From Aureimonas sp. AU4 (GTDB taxonomy: Bacteria; Pseudomonadota; Alphaproteobacteria; Rhizobiales; Rhizobiaceae), in NCBI RefSeq assembly GCF_001463765.1, contig NZ_BBWK01000002.1, positions 124,001 to 188,000 of the forward strand: a stretch of 64,000 bases of DNA, in the 5' to 3' direction. Position numbers and translations under genes: made by a program. The notes beneath the pieces were generated by a model that did no database searches, was not told the DNA's origin, and saw only the letters and a list, made by a program, of their open reading frames with translations. This document shows positions 26,056 to 34,276 of this stretch, in pieces. Position 1 is the first letter of the stretch, and each line of letters begins with the position of its first letter.

Positions 26056-26703
26056 TCAGGAAATCGAGATATTGTCCATGACGCGGGTCACGCCGGGCGC
26101 CGACCACGCGGCGATCTCTGCGGCCTGCCGGTCGGACCAGGCGTGAACATGGCCCGAAAGGGTGACGACCCCGTCCTTGACGTCGACGTTGATCGCCCTG
26201 GCTTCCAGCGCCGCATCCCGCTTGAATGCATCGATGATGCGCTTCTTCACGTCGGCGACTTCGGTCTTCGGGCGGATCTCGACGGTGTTGGTCACGCCGA
26301 TGACGCCGGGCAGGTTCTTCACCGCGTCGTAGGCCGCGATCCGCTGGTACTGCCACTCCACACGACCGGAGAGCGTCATCCAACCGTTCTCGACCTTGAC
26401 CTTCACGGCCTCGGCCGGAAGGATCGTGTTCCAGTTGATGGAATTGCTGGCGCGCCGGGCGATCTCGTCGTCGACGGTCTTGTGCGTTCCGATCGGACGC
26501 ACCTCTATCTTCTCCGCGACACCCCGTACGCCCTTGATGCGCATCACGATGCGCTCGGCGGTCGACTTCTGCGAGAAGGTGGGCACGTGCCCCGTCAGCG
26601 TGATGATGCCGCTATCCACGGCGACGCCGATATCGGCGGCATCGATGCTCGGTTCGAACTCCAGCGCTTCCATGACGGTTTTGCGCAAGCTGGTGTCAAA
26701 CAT
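26056..26703 (-). CDS. Triple BON-domain protein
   Basis: This 215-residue protein contains three BON domains (~3-70, ~78-145, ~148-215). Each has the pattern IxVxVxxGxVTLxGxV seen as IGVAVDSGIITLTGHV, VKVKVENGWMTLSGRVEW and INVDVKDGVVTLSGHV. BON domains bind membranes or ligands; this form has no signal peptide, like cytoplasmic BON proteins found with Hsp20 and Usp genes. ATG 26703 is preceded by AAGGAGAC, which decides it over the ATG at 26742. A perfect Fnr box lies 69 bp upstream. Confidence 0.88.
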   Translation of the reverse strand: MFDTSLRKTVMEALEFEPSIDAADIGVAVDSGIITLTGHVPTFSQKSTAERIVMRIKGVRGVAEKIEVRPIGTHKTVDDEIARRASNSINWNTILPAEAVKVKVENGWMTLSGRVEWQYQRIAAYDAVKNLPGVIGVTNTVEIRPKTEVADVKKRIIDAFKRDAALEARAINVDVKDGVVTLSGHVHAWSDRQAAEIAAWSAPGVTRVMDNISIS

Positions 26704-26772
26704 CGGTTGTCTCCTTGCAACGAGGCGAAAACGCCTTGTCATGGAAGGTTAGGAGACGGCCGCCCGGCGGTC

Positions 26773-26786
26773 TTGACGGAAATCAA
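26773..26786. promoter_or_regulatory. Fnr/FixK box TTGA-N6-TCAA
   Basis: TTGACGGAAATCAA is a perfect dyad lying 69 bp upstream of the BON-gene ATG (minus strand). It sits just beyond the stop of the zeta-subunit-type gene. It probably drives the BON-hsp20 unit. Confidence 0.78.
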
Positions 26787-26815
26787 GCTGCTGATCGTCC
26801 GCCCGGACACTGATC

Positions 26816-27160
26816 TCACGGGATAGCAGCTGCCATTTCCGGCGTGCCGACGACATGCGTGTGGGCTTGCATCTCGGCCTGCAGGAGAACCTGCCGGAGT
26901 TCCATGCGGCGGATGCTGATGCCCCGCGACCGCAGGTCACGCTCGGCCCGGCTGATGATGGCTTCCCCGTCACCGCCGCTCAAAGCCAATCGAACCGTGG
27001 CGCGCGCATAGGCCTGACGTGTCTCGCCCGACAATCCGAGCCGCTCCGCGACCCAGAGGCCGAAACGACGGTCTCTTGCGGCCCGCACGAGAAACGCCTG
27101 CTCCTCGTCATGCGCGAACTTCGCCTCGAAGGCAGCTTCGCGATCTTGGAATATGGACAC
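26816..27160 (-). CDS. DUF1476 / F1-ATPase zeta-subunit-like inhibitor protein, accessory paralogue
   Basis: This 114-residue all-helical protein of the alphaproteobacterial DUF1476 family includes the zeta inhibitor subunit of F1Fo-ATPase. The family signature is visible: FQDREAAFEAKFAHDEEQAF near the N-terminus, then GLWVAERLGLSG with helical pairing typical of zeta. Unlike housekeeping copies, it is divergent in its C-terminal half (more Arg, an extra tail). The start is GTG at 27160, with a perfect AGGAGG five bases upstream; a longer reading to 27280 is less likely. Inhibition of ATP hydrolysis under low oxygen would be a sensible role for a second copy, but this is inference. A perfect Fnr box is 91 bp upstream. 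Confidence 0.85.
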   Translation of the reverse strand: MSIFQDREAAFEAKFAHDEEQAFLVRAARDRRFGLWVAERLGLSGETRQAYARATVRLALSGGDGEAIISRAERDLRSRGISIRRMELRQVLLQAEMQAHTHVVGTPEMAAAIP

Positions 27161-27251
27161 GTGCACCTCCTGTTGCTGCGCATGGATCACCACCGCGAGC
27201 GCCTGGCCGAAACGGCCGCGAGAAGGCTTTCCGTGCGCCGCTCGTTCCGCC

Positions 27252-27265
27252 TTGACCCGGATCAA
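27252..27265. promoter_or_regulatory. Fnr/FixK box TTGA-N6-TCAA
   Basis: TTGACCCGGATCAA is a perfect dyad in the divergent gap, 62 bp before the NRAMP-like gene (plus) and 91 bp before the zeta-like gene (minus). A shared site for both directions is likely. Confidence 0.78.
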
Positions 27266-27327
27266 GCGGCGGGTCGCCAAGCCCCGACAAGCTGTAGTCG
27301 GCTTGTCTGAGCGATGGAGACCTCGGC

Positions 27328-28653
27328 ATGACGGACGGACTGCGGACCGGGCAAGACAAGGATCAAACGGGCAGCCCGGTGATCGGCACGAGCAGGCCGC
27401 GCCTTCTCTCCGTCCTGGGGCCCGGGCTGATCACCGGCGCGTCCGACGACGACCCGAGCGGGATCGCCACCTATGCGCAGGCCGGCGCGGCCTTCGGGTA
27501 CGGGCTCGCGTGGCTTCTGTTCTACTCCTACCCACTGATGGTGGCCGTTCAGATGATCTCCGCGCGGATCGGACGCGTGACGGGACACGGCATCGCGGGC
27601 GTCCTCCGCCTTCATGCGCCGAACTGGCTCCTGCAGACGACGGTTCTGCTTCTGCTCGTGGCGAACACCGTGAACCTTGGTGCCGACCTTGGCGGAATGG
27701 GAGACGCGACGACCCTTCTTCTCCCGGGCATTCCTCGCTGGCTCCCGGTCGTCTTCCTCGGATTTCTGTGCGTCGGGATGCAGCTGCTTCTGAGCTACAC
27801 GCGCTATGTCGCCGTTCTAAAATGGCTGACGGCGGCCCTGCTCCTCTACTTCGCCGCCCTGGCCATGACGGAGGTCGACTGGATTACCTTCCTGTCCGAT
27901 ACGATGCTGCCGGGCAACCTGAGCGGTCGCGAGGCTTGGACGACCGTCGTCGCCGTTCTCGGCACGACCATCAGCCCCTACCTCTTCTTCTGGCAGTCGG
28001 CGGAGGAAGCGGAAGACCTTCATGTCGATCCGCGTCGGCACGAGCTCATCACGGCGCCGGAACAGGCGCCCGCCGCGCTTCATCGGATCGAGGTGGATAC
28101 GCTCGCCGGCATGGGCTTCTCGAACGTCGTCGCGCTCGCGATCCTCGGAACCGCCGCTGCCGCCTTCCACCGCAACGGCATCGCCGACATCGCAACGTCG
28201 GCCCAGGCGGCCGAGGCCCTGCGCCCGATCGCCGGGCACTTCGCCAGCCTTTTCTTTGCCATGGGCGTGATCGGCGTCGGACTCATGGCGGTGCCCGTGC
28301 TGGCGGGCTCGGCTGCCTACGCGATCGGCGAGGCGCGGCAATGGCCGGTCGGCTACAGCCGCTGCATGCAGGAGGCCCGCGCCTTCTATGTCGTGGTCGC
28401 GCTCTCCACGCTCATCGGCATGGCGATCAGCCTCACGCCTTCGATCGATCCTATCCGCGCCCTCTTCTGGAGCGCGGTCCTGAACGGTGTCGTGTCTGTG
28501 CCGGTCATGGTGGTCATGATGCGGGCCGCGAGCGACCGCGCCATCATGGGCAGCTTCGCCGTGCGGGGCCTCTTGCGCGCGCTCGGTTGGGTGGCGACCG
28601 TGGTCATGGCCCTCGCGGCCATGGGCATGGTTCTGACCTATGCGATCGCTTGA
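27328..28653 (+). CDS. NRAMP-family divalent metal transporter (variant DPSG motif)
   Basis: This 441-residue membrane protein of the NRAMP/LeuT fold has about eleven helices. Helix 1 carries TGASDDDPSGIATY in place of the classical DPGN metal-binding sequence. Helix 6 has LAGMGFSNVVALAI rather than the usual A-x-x-M-P-H methionine site. It therefore belongs to NRAMP-related transporters whose substrate can be Mg2+ or another ion rather than Mn2+/Fe2+. A central cytoplasmic loop has EEAEDLHVDPRRHEL. A perfect Fnr box lies 62 bp upstream. The 86-bp downstream gap contains another. Confidence 0.85.
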   Translation: MTDGLRTGQDKDQTGSPVIGTSRPRLLSVLGPGLITGASDDDPSGIATYAQAGAAFGYGLAWLLFYSYPLMVAVQMISARIGRVTGHGIAGVLRLHAPNWLLQTTVLLLLVANTVNLGADLGGMGDATTLLLPGIPRWLPVVFLGFLCVGMQLLLSYTRYVAVLKWLTAALLLYFAALAMTEVDWITFLSDTMLPGNLSGREAWTTVVAVLGTTISPYLFFWQSAEEAEDLHVDPRRHELITAPEQAPAALHRIEVDTLAGMGFSNVVALAILGTAAAAFHRNGIADIATSAQAAEALRPIAGHFASLFFAMGVIGVGLMAVPVLAGSAAYAIGEARQWPVGYSRCMQEARAFYVVVALSTLIGMAISLTPSIDPIRALFWSAVLNGVVSVPVMVVMMRAASDRAIMGSFAVRGLLRALGWVATVVMALAAMGMVLTYAIA

Positions 28654-28664
28654 TCCACAAGAGC

Positions 28665-28678
28665 TTGATTTTCATCAA
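28665..28678. promoter_or_regulatory. Fnr/FixK box TTGAT-N4-ATCAA
   Basis: TTGATTTTCATCAA is a perfect match to the extended FNR/FixK consensus. It lies 60 bp upstream of the ATG at 28739, just after the NRAMP-like stop codon, and is the best-scoring box by eye in the window. Confidence 0.85.
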
Positions 28679-28738
28679 GTCTTTCCTGCCGCCGCGAGCC
28701 GATCCTGCCGACAGGAGAGCGAAGGAAAGCCTGGCATC

Positions 28739-29161
28739 ATGGAGTTCGCCGAAGCCGACGCGAGCATGACGGTATCCGGCCCGGCCATGAAGCCGCAGGA
28801 CAGGCTGGTGGTCGGTCTCGCGGTCCCGCCGGAGTTGCGGAGCGGCGGCGACACGCTTCTGGTCCTGTCCCGGCTGATGTGGGACGCCAGTGTGCAGACA
28901 TTCGAGGACGCGGTCGGCGTCGCGACGGAACGGGCCGACATCCTCGGACGCGAGCTGGTCGAAGTCACGAAGGGCCATTCGCCCGGGGAGTGCTTCGGGC
29001 GCGGTAGAGACGCCTTCGTCGCCCTCCTGCTGCTCGACCTGGAGTGGGTCGCAAGGTCCGTGGAGCGCACGGGCCGCCTGGCTGGTCAGTGTGCCACCTG
29101 CATCCGCACACGCCGGGAAGCGCTTGCGAGCGACATGATGGCCACGCAGGTCACGCCCTAG
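28739..29161 (+). CDS. Helical hypothetical protein, possibly phasin-like
   Basis: This 140-residue, mostly helical soluble protein has no signal peptide. Its centre reads LSRLMWDASVQTFEDAVGVATERADILGREL, with a heptad-like pattern recalling phasin-type granule-surface proteins. It has a C-terminal pair of cysteines (CATC). I do not recognise a defined domain, so phasin is only a suggestion. AAGGAAAG precedes the ATG at 28739. It is a likely member of the low-oxygen set, since a perfect box lies 60 bp upstream. The MarR-type gene follows after ~120 bp. Confidence 0.6.
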   Translation: MEFAEADASMTVSGPAMKPQDRLVVGLAVPPELRSGGDTLLVLSRLMWDASVQTFEDAVGVATERADILGRELVEVTKGHSPGECFGRGRDAFVALLLLDLEWVARSVERTGRLAGQCATCIRTRREALASDMMATQVTP

Positions 29162-29280
29162 TCGGTTCGTCGCAAGGCGGGGTGACGGTTCGGTTCGGCG
29201 CCGCCGGATACCCGGTTTCGCCGGTGAATGCGGGGACGATCGAGCCTCCTCGCTCCACGGCAGAAAAGACGGAGAGAGCG

Positions 29281-29799
29281 ATGTCTCATACCCACCAGTT
29301 TCGGTCCGACCCGCCAGCGGCCCGCCCGGCCGTTCGCGTTCGTTCCACCGAGCCGGCGCGGCCGAGGACAGGGCCCATCGAGCTCCTGCCGAAGCTCCAA
29401 TCCATCTCGCGTTCGGTCCGCATTCTCATGCAGGCCCACCTGCAACCCGGACTTCTATCTCTCGGTGCCGAACAGGTACTCTGGAACCTGCGAGAGTCCG
29501 GACAAACCGAATTGCGCAACCTCCAGCGCGAAGTGCAGATCAACGCCTCGACCGTTTCGAAGATCGTTGACCGCTTCGAGCGGCAAGGTCTCGTGAGCCG
29601 GCGCATCGATCCGAAGGATCGCCGCCGGGTGCTCCTTACCCTGACGGAGACCGGACTCAAGAAGCGCAAGAAACTGCTCACGGAACTTGGAGAGCTAGAG
29701 GACGAGTTGCAGGACCTCTTGCGGAACGAAGCGCAGGCGCTCGTGGTCCTGGGCGCCGTTGCAAAGATTCTCGCTGAAGCGGCTGCGGACACGAGATAA
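29281..29799 (+). CDS. MarR-family transcriptional regulator
   Basis: This 172-residue winged-helix regulator has a conserved MarR core (~40-165): the helix-turn-helix LRNLQREVQINASTVSKIVDRFERQGLVSRR and wing DPKDRRRVLLTLTETG. The N-terminal ~35 residues are Pro/Arg-rich and non-conserved. GGAGAG precedes the ATG. It ends 3 bp before the DegP-like protease gene, so the two are probably cotranscribed and the regulator may control its own operon. The ligand is unknown. Confidence 0.9.
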   Translation: MSHTHQFRSDPPAARPAVRVRSTEPARPRTGPIELLPKLQSISRSVRILMQAHLQPGLLSLGAEQVLWNLRESGQTELRNLQREVQINASTVSKIVDRFERQGLVSRRIDPKDRRRVLLTLTETGLKKRKKLLTELGELEDELQDLLRNEAQALVVLGAVAKILAEAAADTR

Positions 29800-29802
29800 C
29801 CG

Positions 29803-31314
29803 ATGGAGCGGTCGACCTTTCCGTCGCACGGGCGTCGAAGCCCGGACGCTCGTCTCCCTCGGCGGAGGAATGGGCGGCGAGCGCGAGCGATCCGCACCGC
29901 CGCGCTGCCAGTCGGACTGGCCTTGGCGCTGCTGGGTGGTAGCGCGCAGGCCGGTGCCGCCACGTCGTCCTCGCGTGCGGATCTCGTCGCCCGGGTTGCG
30001 CCCGCCGTCGTCTCGATCGTTGCGATTGGAAGCTCGCAGATGAACCCGGATGGCACCGAGACCGGGATCGTTCCACCCGCTCCCGCTCCGATCGGTTCGC
30101 GCAACTTCCGGCCGGCACCGTCGCCCCTCGTTCGAACGGCGACGGGCGGCGATATCGTCGTAGGGGCGGGTTTCCTCGTCGCATCGAGCGGCATCGTCGT
30201 CACGAATGGGCATGTGGTCGAGGGCGCCGGCGAAGTCGCGGTGCAACTCTCGGACAAAACCGCCTATCCCGCCAAAGTCGTCGGCGCCGACTCCAAACGC
30301 GATATCGCGGTCCTGCGCATCAAGGTTCCCCATGCCCTGGCTCACCTCCCCTGGGGTGACGCCTCGCGCTTGCGGGTCGGCGACGCCGTTCTCTTGTTCG
30401 GCGATGCGTTCGGGCTCGGTCCCTCGGTTTCCGCCGGCATGGTGTCGGCACTTGGTCGCGATCTCGGCGTCGGTCCCTTCGACGACTTCATCCAGCTCGA
30501 CGCGTCACTGAACAAGGGCGCCTCGGGTGGCCCCGTCATCGATGAGGCGGGGCAAGTGGTCGGGATGGACACGGCCATCTACAGTCCGACGGGCTTCAGC
30601 GTGGGCGTGGGTTTCGCCACGCCCGTCGATCAGGTGCGCCAGTCCGTGGAAGCGATCCTGCGGTCCGGTCCACCACGCTACGGCTTCCTGGGCGTCGGGG
30701 TCGAAAGCCTGTCGCCGGATATCGCCGCCTCGCTGGGTCTGGCAGACGTACGAGGCGCCCTGATCGGTTCGATCACGCCCGGCTCCCCCGCGGCCCGCAG
30801 CGAACTTCGGCCCGCGGACATCGTGCAATCCGTCAACGGGCGCGCGATCCACAGTGCTGGCGATCTCTCCCGCGCCATCGCTTTGTCTCACCCCGGCGAC
30901 TGGGCGGCGCTGGAGATACTGCGATCAGGACAGCGTCAGCATTTGAGCGTCGCGGTCGGCGATGCGACGTCGGTTGCCGGAGCCGGAGCCGGCGCCGACG
31001 CAGGCGTCGGCGGATTATCGCTTCCCTCCATTGGGGCGACTCTCTCGACGTCTCCGCCGGATAGTCACGCGCGACTCGCGGGAACCAAGGTGCTGGCGGT
31101 CGATGCTGGGTCCGCGTCCGAGGGAATCGGACTGACGGCCGGCGACGAGATCCTGTCCGTCAACCAGGTCCCGGTGCGCGTTGCGGGCGAAGTCCTAGCG
31201 CAGATTCGAGCCGCCCTTCGTCACAAGCGCACGTCCGTGCTCCTTTCGGTCCGCCGAGGAGACACCGAGGATCTCGCATTGCTGCCGATCGAAGCAGAAG
31301 GCGAGGCGGAATAG
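29803..31314 (+). CDS. DegP/HtrA-like periplasmic serine protease with two PDZ domains
   Basis: This 503-residue protein has a signal or anchor segment at ~35-55, preceded by a long basic N-terminus. The trypsin-like domain (~60-275) has catalytic His in TNGHVV, Asp in RDIAVL and Ser in KGASGGPVI (GASGGP instead of the usual GNSGGP). PDZ1 covers ~290-390 (GFLGVGVESL, LIGSITPGSPAARSELRPADIV) and PDZ2 ~410-500 (TKVLAVDAGSASEGIGLTAGDEILSVN). All three triad residues are retained. Protein quality control in the envelope is the expected role. It lies upstream of the YadA-like surface protein and could help its export. Confidence 0.88.
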   Translation: MERSTFPSHGRRSPDARLPRRRNGRRARAIRTAALPVGLALALLGGSAQAGAATSSSRADLVARVAPAVVSIVAIGSSQMNPDGTETGIVPPAPAPIGSRNFRPAPSPLVRTATGGDIVVGAGFLVASSGIVVTNGHVVEGAGEVAVQLSDKTAYPAKVVGADSKRDIAVLRIKVPHALAHLPWGDASRLRVGDAVLLFGDAFGLGPSVSAGMVSALGRDLGVGPFDDFIQLDASLNKGASGGPVIDEAGQVVGMDTAIYSPTGFSVGVGFATPVDQVRQSVEAILRSGPPRYGFLGVGVESLSPDIAASLGLADVRGALIGSITPGSPAARSELRPADIVQSVNGRAIHSAGDLSRAIALSHPGDWAALEILRSGQRQHLSVAVGDATSVAGAGAGADAGVGGLSLPSIGATLSTSPPDSHARLAGTKVLAVDAGSASEGIGLTAGDEILSVNQVPVRVAGEVLAQIRAALRHKRTSVLLSVRRGDTEDLALLPIEAEGEAE

Positions 31315-31440
31315 TTCGGAGCAGGATTACGATCCCGGATCGAGGCTGGACATTCGTACGCGTACGGATTGTCGCAGGCACCCAGTCGTGACAAGCTCGG
31401 CCGTCGCTTGCCTGATCTGGTGGATGGGGGTCGCCCGGAC

Positions 31441-32799
31441 ATGCGAAAGTCACTTCTGATTTCGGCCGTCCTTGTGGTGTCTTCCGCCCATGCCGAGGAC
31501 ATTCCCTTGCTTCCCGATCTGGCGGCGGTCGACCCCGCCTTTGCCGGCGGATTCAACCTCGGCGAGGGAAACGTCGGCGCCTTCAATCGAGGCACCGGCA
31601 ACACCGGATATTTCAACGGCGGTTCGGGCAATGTCGGGCTCTTCAACGGCAACCAGAATGCCGACGCCAGCAGCGGCAACGGCAATATCGGCTTTTTCAA
31701 CGGCAATCGGAACGGCGGCAGCCGGAACGGCAACGGCAACGAAGGTGTCTTCAACGGTAACCTGAACGGCTTCGCGAGCCGTGGGCCCAACGTCGGGAAC
31801 GACAACGGCAACGACAACGACGGCGCGCTGAACGGCAACCTGAACGGCGCCTTCATCGACGGCGCCGATGCCGGAAACGGCAACGGCAACGCGAATGTCG
31901 GCACTCTCAACGGCAACAGGAACGGCAGCGGCGCGCCGGCCGGCGACGGAACGGACGTCGGAGGGACGTTCGCGACGAGTCTGGGCCCCTATGCGTCTGC
32001 GACCGGCTTCGCGTCCACGGGCGTCGGATCCTTCGCCTCGGCGTCGGGCTTCGCCGCGACAAGTCTCGGCCAGTTCTCGACCGCCGTCGGGTTCGCCACG
32101 ACGGCAGTCGGACAGTTCGCAACCGCATCAGGTTTCGCGGCGACAGCCGTGGGGCAGTTCGGCGAGGCGAGCGGCTTCGCCTCGACGAGCGTCGGTCAAT
32201 TCGCAACGGCGTCAGGGGCCGCCTCGACCGCGGTCGGGCAATTCGGCACGGCAGCGGGCGCCCACTCGACTTCGATCGGTCAGGCCAGCAGCGCCTCCGG
32301 CCGCGGAAGCGTCGCGATCGGTCAGGGAGCCGCCGCTCCCTTCGATCGCTCTATCGCCATCGGACAGGGCGTCAGCACGCAACGGCCCGGCGAGATCCGC
32401 ATCGGGAACGAGGGCCAAAGCGTCGTGGTCCCTTCGCTCGCGACGGCTGCATCGGGAGGCGGCACACGGTTCGTGACGTCCGATTCCGTCGGGGGGTTGT
32501 CCAGCACGGCTTTCACGGTGGACGATGTTCTGACACGCATCGACCGGACGGGTGACCGCGCCAGCGAGGGCACGGCCTTGGCGCTCGCGGTCGGCGGTCT
32601 GTCCTTCCCGCCCGACGGCCGGAACTTCGCGCTCGCCGGCAACATGGCGACCTTCGATGGGCAAGGCGCAGCTGGGATGGGTTTCGTGGGTCGTCTCGCG
32701 GGTGAACCGACCTACGACGTCTTCATGAATGCCGGCGTCGGCGTCGGCTTCGACACGGGACGCGCGGGCGCACGGGTCGGTCTTGCGGTGGCTTGGTAG
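31441..32799 (+). CDS. Gly-Asn-repeat / YadA-like hybrid surface protein
   Basis: This 452-residue product starts with a Sec signal peptide (MRKSLLISAVLVVSSAHA). Residues ~35-170 are Gly-Asn repeats (GNVGAFNRGTGNTGYFNGGSGNV) like the proteins at 11404-12964. Residues ~175-300 are about nine 14-residue repeats of YadA-head type (ATAxGxxATAVGQFxTAxG). A stalk-like stretch follows, and the last ~70 residues resemble the YadA membrane anchor (NFALAGNMATFDGQGAAGMGF ... AGARVGLAVAW, ending in an aromatic residue). It is therefore probably a trimeric autotransporter-like adhesin with a Gly-Asn passenger. ATG 31441 was chosen over 31369 because the signal peptide begins there. Confidence 0.82.
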   Translation: MRKSLLISAVLVVSSAHAEDIPLLPDLAAVDPAFAGGFNLGEGNVGAFNRGTGNTGYFNGGSGNVGLFNGNQNADASSGNGNIGFFNGNRNGGSRNGNGNEGVFNGNLNGFASRGPNVGNDNGNDNDGALNGNLNGAFIDGADAGNGNGNANVGTLNGNRNGSGAPAGDGTDVGGTFATSLGPYASATGFASTGVGSFASASGFAATSLGQFSTAVGFATTAVGQFATASGFAATAVGQFGEASGFASTSVGQFATASGAASTAVGQFGTAAGAHSTSIGQASSASGRGSVAIGQGAAAPFDRSIAIGQGVSTQRPGEIRIGNEGQSVVVPSLATAASGGGTRFVTSDSVGGLSSTAFTVDDVLTRIDRTGDRASEGTALALAVGGLSFPPDGRNFALAGNMATFDGQGAAGMGFVGRLAGEPTYDVFMNAGVGVGFDTGRAGARVGLAVAW

Positions 32800-33379
32800 C
32801 GCCGCGCTCGCCGCGGCGTTCGGCTTGCTGTCGCTCACGACCGAACAAGCGGTCGCGCAAGCCGGCGGACCATGTGAGGCGCAACGCCAGGGTTGCGTCG
32901 CCATGGCACAGGACAACTCGCGCCTCGCCCTGACCCTGGTGCGTACGCTCTTCGTTGCGGTCGGACAGGCGATCGAGACGGGAAACTATTCTGTGCTGCG
33001 CGATCTCGCCGCGCCGGACTTCCGGCGTCGCTACTCGCAGACCGGACTCGAAACGGCTCTCGCCCCGCTTCGCGATGGTGCGTTCAGGCCGCAGGATGCC
33101 GTCCTTCTCGTGCCCGCCATCTCGTCGTTCCGGCGCGAAAGCGATGACAAGCTCCGAATCGTGGGGTCCCTCGCGATAGCGCCCGCTCCCCTCCGCTTCG
33201 ACCTCCTCTTCCAGGACGTGGCTGGCTCATGGCAGCTGCTCGGCTTTCAATTCTCTCCCGAGCCCGCAGGCACCCCTGATCCGGACGATGGGGCCGAGGA
33301 GACCGCGCGCGACCGAACGAATGGAGCACACCCCGGCCATCGATCCGACGTAGGGGAGCACCGACGCCGGAAGCCCTGA
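32783..33379 (+). CDS. Secreted hypothetical protein next to the YadA-like gene
   Basis: This product of ~198 residues has a signal peptide (LGSAALAAAFGLLSL, cleavage near AVAQAGG). The mature part has a C-x6-C pair (CEAQRQGC) and a region of alternating strands and helices (SVLRDLAAPDFRRRY, SSFRRESDDKLRIVGSL, LLFQDVAGSWQLLGFQF) recalling the NTF2-like/DUF4864 fold. The tail is rich in D, E and R and disordered. The TTG at 32783 overlaps the upstream stop by 17 bp; an ATG at 32729 overlaps more deeply. It is likely cotranslated and may be an accessory of the surface protein. Confidence 0.65.
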   Translation: MRWLGSAALAAAFGLLSLTTEQAVAQAGGPCEAQRQGCVAMAQDNSRLALTLVRTLFVAVGQAIETGNYSVLRDLAAPDFRRRYSQTGLETALAPLRDGAFRPQDAVLLVPAISSFRRESDDKLRIVGSLAIAPAPLRFDLLFQDVAGSWQLLGFQFSPEPAGTPDPDDGAEETARDRTNGAHPGHRSDVGEHRRRKP

Positions 33380-33463
33380 TCCGCGGTGCTGACGCGACGT
33401 CGCACGATGCCGAGCAACCGGAGCCAATTTCGACAAAGCTATGATTTGCACGTCAGGAAGTGT

Positions 33464-33540
33464 TGGTCGGAGTGGCAGGATTTGAACCTGCGACCCCCTC
33501 GTCCCGAACGAGGTGCGCTACCAGGCTGCGCTACACTCCG
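33464..33540 (-). tRNA. tRNA-Pro (anticodon CGG)
   Basis: A complete 77-nt cloverleaf is encoded on the minus strand with CCA present. The acceptor stem is CGGAGTG paired to CACTCCG, the anticodon stem CCTCG/CGAGG has loop TTCGGGA, and the T arm contains GGTTCAAATCC. The anticodon CGG reads CCG proline codons. Confidence 0.97.
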
Positions 33541-33691
33541 CGACCGACGCGGTGTATAGCCAAGGTCGCTCCGCGTTGCAACGGTCCTCGCCCATCTTCT
33601 TCGCCGACGAGCAAGATCACGCGACTGCGCGGAGCACATGTTGCAACGCCTCCTGCCCTCTCCTATAGGATCGAAACGCGGCGCGCGGTGT

Positions 33692-33766
33692 TGGGGCGTA
33701 GCCAAGCGGTAAGGCAGCGGTTTTTGGTACCGCCATTCCCTGGTTCGAATCCAGGCGCCCCAGCCA
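33692..33766 (+). tRNA. tRNA-Gln (anticodon TTG)
   Basis: A 75-nt cloverleaf has a TGGGGCG/CGCCCCA acceptor stem, anticodon stem GCGGT/ACCGC with loop TTTTGGT (TTG at positions 34-36), a T arm with GGTTCGAATCC and an encoded CCA. It reads CAA and, with wobble, CAG. Confidence 0.96.
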
Positions 33767-34276
33767 TCCTTCCCGATATCATCGCTGCCTGACGACCGGC
33801 ATAGTCGCCATGATGGCGATGAAACGGATGTTGGTCGAGAAGTTGGACGACGCCGTGTGCGGACAGGTATCCGGTGCTGGCGCGTCATCCCTCTTGATCT
33901 GGAATGAGCGCCGAGCATTCGGCTGCGAGACGCCGGTCTTGATGGTCGTCGTCACGTCGAACGAGGCGTTGCTGGAGTCGTCGATATGACGACAAGCGAT
34001 GTGGAAGAACCGTCCATCAAACGCCGGCACTCTCATGAGGCCGGCGGCGGTTAGATCCGCAGCGGTCCTGCGAGCCGAAATCAGAGGCGGCGCCGTGACG
34101 GAAATCGAACCCTATGACGGTCGATCTGCCGCCATGCGGAATCTCGCTTGTGCGAAACTATTCCGGTCGGCGAGAGCGGCGTTCGCCGGTTGAAGAATCA
34201 TAATGTTTTTGTCAGATTTGAATCAATCGAGTGTCACACAAGATGACGCCGATGCTCCATGGACGGGAGGAGAATC
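33767..34276. other. 510-bp stretch without a convincing gene
   Basis: This gap between tRNA-Gln and the small ORF at 34277 holds one weak minus-strand frame (33779-34036, 85 codons) with no ribosome site or known domain. It is more A/T-rich towards its end (AATCATAATGTTTTTGTCAG at 34196-34215), as for a promoter of the downstream small ORF. I see no structural RNA or repeat here. Confidence 0.5.

Noticed and set aside
33464-33766. Integrative element using the tRNA genes as attachment site
   Set aside because: Both tRNAs are intact, and I saw no integrase and no second copy of a tRNA 3' end nearby.
33779-34036. 85-codon ORF on the minus strand
   Set aside because: No ribosome site, family match or conserved feature could be seen. 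Retained only as a comment on the gap.
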